Positions 1 to 5,460 of a stretch of 7,808 nucleotides of DNA are shown in pieces. The notes beneath the pieces are model-generated. The model made no database searches, was not told where the DNA came from, and was given only the letters and a program-made list of their open reading frames with translations. A program made the translations under genes and the position numbers. Origin of the DNA: Frankiaceae bacterium (GTDB taxonomy: Bacteria > Actinomycetota > Actinomycetes > JAFAQI01); NCBI GenBank assembly GCA_030840545.1, contig JAVEEH010000235.1, forward strand, positions 1 through 7,808. Reading direction: 5' to 3'. The first letter of the stretch is position 1; every line of letters starts with the position of its first letter.

Positions 1-381
1 CAGCCAGGACAGCGTCAGGCCGGAGTCGATGATGTCCTCGACGACCAGCACGTCCTTGCCGGCGATGTCCCGGTCGAGGTCCTTGAGGATCCGCACGACG
101 CCGCTCGATGAGGTAGCCGAGCCGTAGGACGAGACGGCCATGAACTCCATCGACACCGGGATGGTCAGCGCGCGAGCCAGGTCGGCCATGACCATGACCG
201 CGCCCTTGAGCACCCCGACCAGCAGCACCTCGCGGTCGGCGTAGTCAGCCTCGATCTGCTTGGCCAGCTCGGCGATCTTGTCCGCGATCTGCTGCTGCGA
301 CACCAGCACGCCTTCGATGTCGGGGTGCAGGTCGGCAGGTTGTTCGGCGGTGGTGGCCATCGGCAGGAGCGGCGACGTCAT
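1..381 (-). CDS. hpt: Hypoxanthine phosphoribosyltransferase (partial, 3' end outside window)
   Basis: Purine salvage enzyme of the cytoplasm: transfers the phosphoribosyl group of PRPP to hypoxanthine (and usually guanine), releasing pyrophosphate. The 127 visible residues carry the type I phosphoribosyltransferase hallmarks: the pyrophosphate-binding LKG at 58-60, the flexible-loop SSYG at 84-87, and the PRPP-binding motif VLVVEDIIDSGLT at 111-123 with the paired acidic residues E115/D116. The reading frame is open to the window edge, so roughly the last third is missing. The start is placed at the ATG that overlaps the tilS stop as ATGA, implying translational coupling. A second in-frame ATG at 360 (residue 8) also fits, and neither has a strong ribosome binding site. 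It is the last visible gene of the dacB-DUF2342-tilS-hpt operon. In many actinobacteria ftsH follows, which cannot be seen here. Family assignment is firm; the exact start is less so. Confidence 0.95.
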   Translation of the reverse strand, partial: MTSPLLPMATTAEQPADLHPDIEGVLVSQQQIADKIAELAKQIEADYADREVLLVGVLKGAVMVMADLARALTIPVSMEFMAVSSYGSATSSSGVVRILKDLDRDIAGKDVLVVEDIIDSGLTLSWL

Positions 382-1325
382 CGGAAGGAGAGCCTGTCAC
401 AACGTCGTTCGCCCACCAAGCCCCCGGGCAAGGACACCGGCCCCTGGCCGTGCCACTGCGTGACGAGCCGGTCGAGCTCGCCCAGGTGCACCGCGCTCAG
501 GGCGCCGGCCGGTGCCCCGGCGTCGATGGCGGCCAGCCGCAGCAGCCGTCGGCGGATGGCGCGCGGCAGCGCGGCCAGCCGTTCGACGTCGAGGTCCTGC
601 CCGGCGAGCTCGTCCGTCCAGGCATCGAGGGCGTCGGCGTCGTCGCGCAGGAGGTCGGCCGAGCGGGACAGCGCCTCGACGACCGCAGGTCCCAGCGCGG
701 CGACGAGTGCCGGCAGCGCGTCGGCGCGGACCCGCGCTCGGGCGAAGGACGGGTCGGCGTTGTGCGGGTCGGTCCACGGCTCGAGCCCGAGCGCGGCGCA
801 CGCGTCGACGGTGTCCTGGCGGCGGACGCCGAGCAACGGGCGCAGATACCGGCCGGTGCGCGCCGGCATGCCGGCGAGCGAGCGGGCGCCCGAGCCGCGG
901 GCGAGACCGAGCAGCACCGTCTCGGCCTGGTCGTCGAGGGTGTGGCCGAGCAGCACCCCGGCGGCGTCCAGCCGCTCGGCCGCCGCGTCGAGGGCGGCGT
1001 AGCGGGCCGCCCGGGCCGCAGCCTCCGGCCCACCGGTGCGGCCCACGGTCACCGTCTCGGTCTCGACCGGGTGCAGCCCCAGCGTCCGGCAGCGCTGCGC
1101 GGCGTCCTCCGCGCGAGCAGACGACCCGGTCTGCAGACCGTGGTCGACGGTCACCGCGCCCGCGCGCAACCCGGCGCGCGGTGCCTCCCAGGCCGCCGCC
1201 GCCGCGAGGGCGAGCGAGTCCGGGCCGCCACTGACGGCGACGACGACCAGGTCACCGGCGTCGAAGCCGGCCAGGGCCGTCCGCACGGCGGTGCGGGTCC
1301 GCTGCACCGCCGGGTCGATCCGCAT
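378..1325 (-). CDS. tilS: tRNA(Ile)-lysidine synthetase TilS
   Basis: Converts C34 of the CAU anticodon of one tRNA-Ile to lysidine using ATP and lysine, so that the tRNA reads AUA and is charged with isoleucine. The 315-residue protein has the N-type PP-loop SGGPDS at 32-37, then VDHGL at 60-64, an arginine-rich EAAARAARY segment at 101-109, GHTLDDQAET at 127-136, and TDPHNADPSFARARVR at 185-200, all typical of the TilS catalytic domain. The remaining ~110 residues are the shortened actinobacterial substrate-binding region; E. coli TilS is longer (about 430). The start is ATG with AGGGG five bases upstream (plus-strand 1330-1334), 18 bases after the DUF2342 stop. The stop overlaps the hpt start as ATGA. 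A partial antisense frame runs across the gene, which is expected at this GC content. Confidence in family and boundaries is high. Confidence 0.95.
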   Translation of the reverse strand: MRIDPAVQRTRTAVRTALAGFDAGDLVVVAVSGGPDSLALAAAAAWEAPRAGLRAGAVTVDHGLQTGSSARAEDAAQRCRTLGLHPVETETVTVGRTGGPEAAARAARYAALDAAAERLDAAGVLLGHTLDDQAETVLLGLARGSGARSLAGMPARTGRYLRPLLGVRRQDTVDACAALGLEPWTDPHNADPSFARARVRADALPALVAALGPAVVEALSRSADLLRDDADALDAWTDELAGQDLDVERLAALPRAIRRRLLRLAAIDAGAPAGALSAVHLGELDRLVTQWHGQGPVSLPGGLVGERRCDRLSFR

Positions 1326-1343
1326 GGCGCCCCTGGCGACCGG

Positions 1344-2441
1344 TCAGCCGTTGACGGCCGGCAGGGCCGGCGGCTCGCCGACCACACGGTCGAGCCACTG
1401 TTGCGGCTCGCGGATCTCGGCGGCGTCCGGCAGCAGCTCCGGGCCGGCCCAGACCCGGTTGAGGCCGTCCATGCCCACCGCCTCGAGAACGGCCCGGACG
1501 AACTGCGCGCCTTCGGCGTACTGCTTGAGCTTCATGTCGATGCCGAACAGCCGCCGAAGCATCCGCTCCAGCGGGTTGCCGGTGCGACGGCGCCCTTCGA
1601 ACCGGTCGCGGATAGCGACGACGGAGGGCACGACCGACGGGCCGACGCCGTCCATCACGACGTCGGCGTGACCCTCGAGCAGACTCATCAGGCCGGTCAC
1701 CCGGTCGAGCACAGCGCGCTGCTCCGGCGTTTGCACGAGCTCGATGAGGCTCACGTCGGAGCTTCCCCGGATCACGCCGCCGAGGGATCCGAGCGCGCCG
1801 CGGAGCCGCGCGAGGACTGCGCCGGGGTCGAGGTCGGCGGCGGTGAGGTAGTCGCGCAGCAGCCCACGGACGTGCTCGTGCAGCCACGGCGCGGCCGCGA
1901 ACTGCGTGCGGTGGGTGACCTCGTGCAGGCAGACCCAGAGCCGGAAGTCGTGCGGGTCGACACCGAGCGCTCGCTCCGTCGCGACGATGTTGGGAGCGAC
2001 GAGGGTGAGCCGCCCGCCGGGCGCATCGTCGATGGCCGGGCCGAGGAGCTCGAACTGGCCGAGAACACGGGTGGCGAGGTAGGCGAGCAGGGCACCCACC
2101 TCGGCGCCGGTGGCTTTGGGTCCGATCGCCGAGGCGATGGGCCCGAAGGGGGCGTCCCGTCCCGCGGCCAGCGTGTCCAGGAGCGGGTCGAGCAGGCCGC
2201 GGAAGCCTTCGACGTTGGACCGGACCCAGCCCGGGCGATCGACGACCGAGACGGGCGCGGCGCTGACGACCCCGGGCTCGGCCGCGAGACCGGTGTAGGC
2301 GCGGACGTGACCGTCGGCCTGGGCGGCCAGCTCACGCAGGTCGTCGACGGTCGCGATGGCATCGGCGAGCGGCAGCCGTGGACCAGGTGGGACGAGCCTG
2401 GTCGCGGTGGCGGTCGCGACCCGCCAGTCGATGAGCTGCAC
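1344..2441 (-). CDS. DUF2342-family zincin-like protein (putative zinc metalloprotease)
   Basis: 365-residue predicted soluble protein of the actinobacterial DUF2342 family. In databases it is described as a zinc-dependent metalloprotease or as an F420-biosynthesis-associated hydrolase. Visible features are the N-terminal IDW at 4-6, a zincin motif HEVTH at 173-177 within LWVCLHEVTHRTQF, and a downstream LEGHAD at 255-260 whose E256 could be the third zinc ligand, about 80 residues after HEXXH. No signal peptide or membrane helix is seen, so it is probably cytoplasmic. The start is a GTG: an in-frame TAG lies four codons upstream (2451-2453) and no other start fits between. It sits 25 bases after dacB and 18 before tilS, so it is almost certainly co-transcribed with both. 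The substrate and physiological role are unknown; no F420 biosynthesis gene is visible nearby, so that association cannot be supported here. Confidence 0.88.
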   Translation of the reverse strand: MQLIDWRVATATATRLVPPGPRLPLADAIATVDDLRELAAQADGHVRAYTGLAAEPGVVSAAPVSVVDRPGWVRSNVEGFRGLLDPLLDTLAAGRDAPFGPIASAIGPKATGAEVGALLAYLATRVLGQFELLGPAIDDAPGGRLTLVAPNIVATERALGVDPHDFRLWVCLHEVTHRTQFAAAPWLHEHVRGLLRDYLTAADLDPGAVLARLRGALGSLGGVIRGSSDVSLIELVQTPEQRAVLDRVTGLMSLLEGHADVVMDGVGPSVVPSVVAIRDRFEGRRRTGNPLERMLRRLFGIDMKLKQYAEGAQFVRAVLEAVGMDGLNRVWAGPELLPDAAEIREPQQWLDRVVGEPPALPAVNG

Positions 2442-2466
2442 CAGCCCACGCTACGTCGGCGGCCGG

Positions 2467-3825
2467 TCACGAACAGCCGCAGGCAGCAAGCCGGGCCGCG
2501 ATCGCGTCCAGCGCGTGCTCGGCGGTGGTCGGCGCAAGGGCTGCGTCCGTCAGGAAGGCGAAGGCCAGCAGCCGGCCGTCGACGTCGACGACCTGTCCGG
2601 CGAGGGCACTCACCCCCGCCAAAGTGCCGGTCTTGGCCCGCACCTGGCCTGCCGCCGCCCGATCCCGTCCGCGCCGGTAACGGTCGGCAAGCGTGCCGGT
2701 GAGACCGGCAACGGGCAGCCCCACCGGGATCGCGGCGAAGCGGTGGTCGGTGTCGACCAGCCGGAGCACCGCCACGAGCGTCCGCGGCGTCACCAGGTCG
2801 AGGTGCGACAGGCCGCTCGTGTCGAGCAGCCGCACGCCGGTCATCGGCACGCTGAGGTCCGCCAGCTCCCGGGTGACGGCGGCTGCGGCGCCGGCGAACG
2901 TCGGGGGCAACCCGTCGTGCACGGCGACGGCTCGGCCGACGGCCTCGGCGAGGTCGTTGTCGCTCGACGTCAGCATCCGCTCGACGAGGGCCGCGAGCGG
3001 CGGGGACCGCACGACGCCGACGGTCCGGGCTGCGGCCGGAGCTGTCCCTGGCTGCGGCGCGCCGCGGACCGGCACCCCGTGGGCGTGCAGGGCTCGCGCG
3101 AACGCCGCTGCCGCCTGACCGGCCGGGTCGGCCCAACGCTGCGCGGCGCCCGGGCGCAGCCGGGCCTCGTCGACCTCGAGTGCCGTCAGGTGGGATACGT
3201 CTCCGGCGCTGAAGTAACCGGCGTTCCAGCCAGGTGCGGTGTCGCTGCCGCTCCAGGCGCTGGTGTCGTATCGCAGCCGCATCGGCGTCGCGCCGCTGCC
3301 CAGGGAGTTCGCCGTACGACGGGCGAGTGCGTCCAGCGTCGCAGGCGCGGGATAGGTCCGCCGGGCCGCGGCGGTCAAGGTCACGTCGCCGTCGCCGACG
3401 AGGTAGAGGGTTCGGCCGGAGCTCACGACGCTGGTGCTCAACGTCGCGTCGCTGCCCAGCGCGGCCAGCGCGGCAGCGGCGGTCAGCAGCTTGACCGTCG
3501 AAGCCGGTGGCAGCGCGGTGCTCGCGCCGCGCGCGAACAGCTGTGTGCCGGTGCGGGCGTCCACCACGAGACCGGCCAGCGAGCCGCCGAGTGCCCGGGC
3601 GCGAACGACGCGGCCGAGCGTCGCGGCAACACCTGACGCCAAGGGCATCGCGGCGGTGCCGAGGTCCGGCAGCGCCGGGCTGCGCGGGCCGGCGCGCGTC
3701 GGTGTGGGTGTGGGTGTCGGTGTGCTGTGGTGCGGCGAACCCGGATGCACCGTGACGTAGGCAGCCCCCGCACCGGCGAGCAGGACGAGCGCCGCGCAGA
3801 TCACGGCAAGCGGCCGGCGCCCCAT
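2467..3825 (-). CDS. dacB: D-alanyl-D-alanine carboxypeptidase/endopeptidase (PBP4, peptidase S13 family)
   Basis: Penicillin-binding protein that trims the terminal D-Ala of peptidoglycan stem peptides and/or cuts 4-3 cross-links outside the membrane. The 452-residue protein shows the three catalytic motifs in order: SxxK at S109-TV-K112, SxN at S288-D-N290, and KTG at 398-400. The ~175 residues between the first two motifs are the large insertion typical of class C PBPs such as PBP4/DacB. Residues 1-25 are an uncleaved anchor or signal peptide (RR then a hydrophobic stretch). A T-P repeat linker (35-43) follows before the catalytic domain, and the C-terminus ends in CGCS. The start is ATG with AGGAGG upstream. 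It is the first gene of the operon running to hpt and diverges from ppa with 53 bases between starts. Family confidence is high; the balance of carboxypeptidase and endopeptidase activity cannot be told. Confidence 0.93.
   Translation of the reverse strand: MGRRPLAVICAALVLLAGAGAAYVTVHPGSPHHSTPTPTPTPTRAGPRSPALPDLGTAAMPLASGVAATLGRVVRARALGGSLAGLVVDARTGTQLFARGASTALPPASTVKLLTAAAALAALGSDATLSTSVVSSGRTLYLVGDGDVTLTAAARRTYPAPATLDALARRTANSLGSGATPMRLRYDTSAWSGSDTAPGWNAGYFSAGDVSHLTALEVDEARLRPGAAQRWADPAGQAAAAFARALHAHGVPVRGAPQPGTAPAAARTVGVVRSPPLAALVERMLTSSDNDLAEAVGRAVAVHDGLPPTFAGAAAAVTRELADLSVPMTGVRLLDTSGLSHLDLVTPRTLVAVLRLVDTDHRFAAIPVGLPVAGLTGTLADRYRRGRDRAAAGQVRAKTGTLAGVSALAGQVVDVDGRLLAFAFLTDAALAPTTAEHALDAIAARLAACGCS
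3701..3724 (-). repeat. Four-copy hexamer repeat (GGTGTG on plus strand) coding a Thr-Pro linker
   Basis: Four tandem copies of GGTGTG, the third being GGTGTC, lie inside dacB. On the coding strand they give alternating Thr-Pro residues around positions 35-43, just after the membrane anchor. Such Pro-rich spacers are common between an anchor and an extracytoplasmic domain. The perfect hexamer unit could change copy number by replication slippage without breaking the frame. Confidence 0.85.
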
Positions 3826-3836
3826 CTGTCGCCCGA

Positions 3837-3842
3837 CCTCCT
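3837..3842 (-). promoter_or_regulatory. Ribosome binding site of dacB
   Basis: AGGAGG on the minus strand, 11 bases before the dacB ATG at 3825. The spacing is a little long, but this is the only strong Shine-Dalgarno match upstream and supports this ATG as the start. Confidence 0.65.
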
Positions 3843-3867
3843 GACAGCAGCGGAAACCCGTCGCGGG

Positions 3868-3895
3868 ACACTAACCGGGTGGAGTTCGACGTCAC
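3868..3895 (-). promoter_or_regulatory. Candidate housekeeping promoter of the dacB operon
   Basis: On the minus strand a -35-like GTGACG (3895-3890) is followed after 16 bases by a -10-like TAGTGT (3873-3868). A start near 3861 would leave an untranslated leader of about 35 bases containing the AGGAGG. The -35 lies inside the first codons of the divergent ppa gene. The match to TTGACA/TANNNT is only moderate, so this is a candidate. Confidence 0.35.
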
Positions 3896-4376
3896 CATCG
3901 AGATCCCCAAGGGGCAGCGCAACAAATACGAGATGGACCATGTCACCGGTCGCATCCGGCTCGACCGCACGCTGTTCACGGCGACGCAGTACCCCGCCGA
4001 CTACGGCTTCGTCGAGGACACCCTCGGGGCCGACGGCGATCCGCTCGACGCGCTGGTGCTGCTGTCGGAGCCGACGTTCCCCGGGTGCCTGATCCGGTGT
4101 CGCGCGATCGGCATGTTCCGGATGCAGGACGAAGCGGGGGGCGACGACAAGGTCATGTGCGTGCCTGCCAACGACCCAAGGCAGGAGCATCTACGCGACA
4201 TCCATCACATGCCGGAGTTCGACCGGCTGGAGATTCAGCACTTCTTCGAGGTCTACAAGGACCTCGAGCCCGGCAAGAGCGTCGAGGGTGCGCACTGGGC
4301 CGGCCGCACAGATGCGGAAGCCGAGATCGAGAACTCACGACGGCGGCTCACCGAGAAGGGCAGCGAACACGGCTGA
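3879..4376 (+). CDS. ppa: Inorganic pyrophosphatase (soluble family I)
   Basis: Hydrolyses pyrophosphate to two phosphates in the cytoplasm, pulling biosynthetic reactions forward; it needs Mg2+. The 165-residue length is usual for bacterial family I enzymes. Recognisable elements are KGQRNKYE at 11-18, YPADYGF at 38-44, and the signature DGDPLD at 52-57 carrying the metal-binding aspartates, followed by further conserved acidic positions (D97xxxD-like region DPRQEHLRDI, and Y126K127 near the end). The start is a GTG giving the standard MEFDVTIEIPKG N-terminus. No ATG, GTG or TTG fits upstream in frame before the divergent dacB gene, and no good Shine-Dalgarno sequence is visible, so a leaderless or short-leader transcript is possible. 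It diverges from dacB and converges on the small membrane gene that ends at 4436. Confidence 0.96.
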   Translation: MEFDVTIEIPKGQRNKYEMDHVTGRIRLDRTLFTATQYPADYGFVEDTLGADGDPLDALVLLSEPTFPGCLIRCRAIGMFRMQDEAGGDDKVMCVPANDPRQEHLRDIHHMPEFDRLEIQHFFEVYKDLEPGKSVEGAHWAGRTDAEAEIENSRRRLTEKGSEHG

Positions 4377-4379
4377 CCG

Positions 4380-4392
4380 CCGCCTCGGGCGG
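4380..4392. terminator. Possible GC hairpin between convergent genes
   Basis: CCGCC-TCG-GGCGG forms a five-pair stem with a three-base loop just after the ppa stop, in the 59-base gap before the convergent membrane gene ends. There is no U-tract on either strand. Actinobacterial terminators often lack one, but a short GC hairpin is also easily found by chance at this base composition. Confidence 0.25.
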
Positions 4393-4435
4393 GTGACCCA
4401 AGGCGACGGCCAGCGTCAGTGGTGTGCTCGGTGCG

Positions 4436-4750
4436 TCAGGCGGTCTTGGACCGGTCGCGGCTTCCGATCGAGATCGACAGACCCATGTTGCCGGCCAGTG
4501 CGCGGAGGAACTCACCTGCGCCGACCAGCACGATGCCCGTGACGACCGGGTTCTCCCAGCTGGCCCGCAGGCCCTGGCCGAAGGCCCGGAACACCGAGTA
4601 GTCGATCGCCCAGGCGCCGAGGACGGCGATGCCGACGGTGATGGTGGTGGTCAGCGCCTTGGGGAACTTGATGGGAAGCACCTCGCCGAGCATTTCGCCG
4701 ACAACAGCGAGCGCGAGCGCCAAGCCCACGAACACGACGAATGCGTACAT
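4436..4750 (-). CDS. Small three-helix membrane protein, unknown function
   Basis: 104-residue protein that I do not recognise. Three hydrophobic segments are visible at about 2-22, 33-56 and 68-88, with short charged loops (GEMLGE at 18-23, FRAFGQGLRASWEN at 54-67) and a basic hydrophilic tail SRDRSKTA. The size and helix count recall holin-like or small stress membrane proteins, but no motif proves this. The start chosen is the ATG at 4750, preceded at seven bases by a strong AAAGGAGG. An in-frame ATG eight codons further upstream would place that ribosome binding site inside the gene and is rejected. It diverges from the ECF sigma gene, and the promoter-like sequence in front of it matches the one in front of the sigma gene. 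It is therefore a probable member of that regulon, possibly acting in envelope stress. Reality of the gene: good. Function: unknown. Confidence 0.8.
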   Translation of the reverse strand: MYAFVVFVGLALALAVVGEMLGEVLPIKFPKALTTTITVGIAVLGAWAIDYSVFRAFGQGLRASWENPVVTGIVLVGAGEFLRALAGNMGLSISIGSRDRSKTA

Positions 4751-4757
4751 CTTCCAG

Positions 4758-4765
4758 CCTCCTTT
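4758..4765 (-). promoter_or_regulatory. Strong ribosome binding site of the small membrane gene
   Basis: AAAGGAGG on the minus strand, seven bases before the ATG at 4750. It fixes that start over the upstream in-frame ATG at 4774. Confidence 0.85.
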
Positions 4766-4792
4766 GCGACGCACGGCGCGCCGCTCACAACA

Positions 4793-4821
4793 GTTCGACC
4801 AGCCGTACGACGCTTGGTTAC
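4793..4821 (-). promoter_or_regulatory. ECF-type promoter of the small membrane gene
   Basis: Read on the minus strand: -35 element TGTAAC (4822-4817), 16 bases, then GGTCGAAC (4800-4793) as -10 region. A start near 4787 gives a leader of roughly 37 bases that contains the AAAGGAGG. The AAC core of the -35, the GTC in the -10, and AAC-N17-GTC spacing are typical of ECF sigma promoters. The element is the mirror image of the one serving the divergent sigma gene. Confidence 0.6.
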
Positions 4822-4829
4822 AGCGGCGA

Positions 4830-4859
4830 CGTAACTTTTTTCGCGCGGGGAGGTCGAAC
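4830..4859 (+). promoter_or_regulatory. ECF-type (autoregulatory) promoter of the sigma/anti-sigma operon
   Basis: CGTAAC (4830-4835), 16 bases, GGTCGAAC (4852-4859). The layout resembles known ECF promoters such as the reported Streptomyces BldN consensus CGTAAC-N16-CGTTGA and Bacillus SigX TGTAAC-N17-CGAC. A start six to eight bases after GGTCGA falls at about 4863-4865, directly in front of the sigma ATG at 4867, so the message would be leaderless or nearly so. The GGGGAGG at 4847-4853 overlaps the -10 and could not then serve as ribosome binding site. Confidence 0.6.
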
Positions 4860-4866
4860 CCAACGG

Positions 4867-5460
4867 ATGGACGTCGATCCGGCGCTCGTCAAGGCTTGCC
4901 AACGCGGTGAGCCCGGTGCGCTGGATGCGCTCATCCGGGCGACCTACGCAGACGTCTATGCGCTGTGCCGGCGGATGCTCGCCGACCCGGACGAGGCTGC
5001 AGACGCGACCCAGGAGGTGTTCGTCCGGGTGATGCGCTCGGTGCTCGGCTTCCGTGGCGAGTCGGCCTTCGGGACGTGGCTGCACCGCGTCACCGTCAAC
5101 GTCTGCCTGACGATGCTGCGCCGCCGCTCCCGCGCCCGGGCCACCGGCATGGTCGCCGGGGGCACGCCGTTCGCGATGCCCGGCGACGAGATGCAGATGG
5201 CCTCGGACAAGGACAACCCCGAGGACCTGGCTGTCACCGCCGACCTCGCCGCGCGCTCCGAGGTGGCCCTCGCGTCGTTGCCGGAGGATGCGCGCGCGGT
5301 CGTGGTCCTGCGCGACATCGAGGGGTTGTCGACCAAGGAGGTGGCCGACCTGCTCGGCGTCACCGAGACCGTGGTCAAGGTGCGGCTGCACCGCGCGCAC
5401 ACCCGGTTGCGCAAGATGATCCTGACGTCGACACCGGAGCTGGGGGGTGCGCAGGCATGA
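4867..5460 (+). CDS. ECF-subfamily RNA polymerase sigma factor
   Basis: 197-residue two-domain sigma-70 protein that directs RNA polymerase to a specific promoter set. Region 2 spans about 16-89 (DEAADATQEVFVRVM at 42-56; FRGESAFGTWLHRVTVN at 62-78, the -10 recognition and melting part). A ~40-residue linker rich in Met and acidic residues follows (94-128), then region 4 at about 131-184 with the helix-turn-helix at 153-178 (LSTKEVADLLGVTETVVKVRLHRA). There is no extra C-terminal domain. The ATG at 4867 is chosen because the open frame further upstream crosses the promoter and the divergent gene. The stop overlaps the anti-sigma start as ATGA, so the two proteins are likely made in step. It is probably autoregulated from the GTAAC-N16-GGTCGAAC promoter. 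I cannot assign it to a numbered ECF group or a named sigma. Confidence 0.93.
   Translation: MDVDPALVKACQRGEPGALDALIRATYADVYALCRRMLADPDEAADATQEVFVRVMRSVLGFRGESAFGTWLHRVTVNVCLTMLRRRSRARATGMVAGGTPFAMPGDEMQMASDKDNPEDLAVTADLAARSEVALASLPEDARAVVVLRDIEGLSTKEVADLLGVTETVVKVRLHRAHTRLRKMILTSTPELGGAQA

Larger units (their letters stand above)
4793..4859. repeat. 67-bp interrupted inverted repeat: mirrored ECF promoters
   Basis: GTTCGACC (4793-4800), N16, GTTAC (4817-4821), N9, GTAAC (4831-4835), N16, GGTCGAAC (4852-4859). The outer eight-base and inner five-base arms are perfect reverse complements at identical distances from a centre at 4826, while the two 16-base spacers are unrelated. Conservation of the -35 and -10 blocks but not of the spacers is what two divergent copies of the same promoter would look like. 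Confidence 0.7.

Noticed and set aside
2677..2681. Another GTAAC, inside dacB on the plus strand
   Set aside because: No GTC follows at N17, and it is antisense within a coding region; likewise the GTAAC near 3214 lacks a matching -10.
450..2702. 750-codon plus-strand open frame opposite tilS and the DUF2342 gene
   Set aside because: Antisense shadow at high GC: low-complexity Arg/Gly/Pro/Ala translation with no motif, crossing two well-supported genes and their boundary.
1772..3979. 735-codon minus-strand frame across dacB and DUF2342
   Set aside because: Out-of-frame shadow, Arg/Pro-rich, and it runs through the dacB start, its ribosome binding site and the dacB-DUF2342 junction.
4751..4774. 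Longer start (ATG 4774) for the small membrane protein
   Set aside because: It would bury the strong AAAGGAGG (4758-4765) inside the gene; ATG 4750 has ideal seven-base spacing from it.
4817..4841. GTTAC-N9-GTAAC followed by six T as an intrinsic terminator
   Set aside because: The stem is only five mostly weak pairs with a nine-base loop, and it lies between two divergent gene starts where no upstream transcript needs ending; the arms are better explained as paired -35 elements.
4741..4866. Longer sigma factor N-terminus starting at ATG 4741
   Set aside because: It would code through the divergent gene's start, ribosome binding site and the mirrored promoters; the added residues do not resemble a sigma factor.
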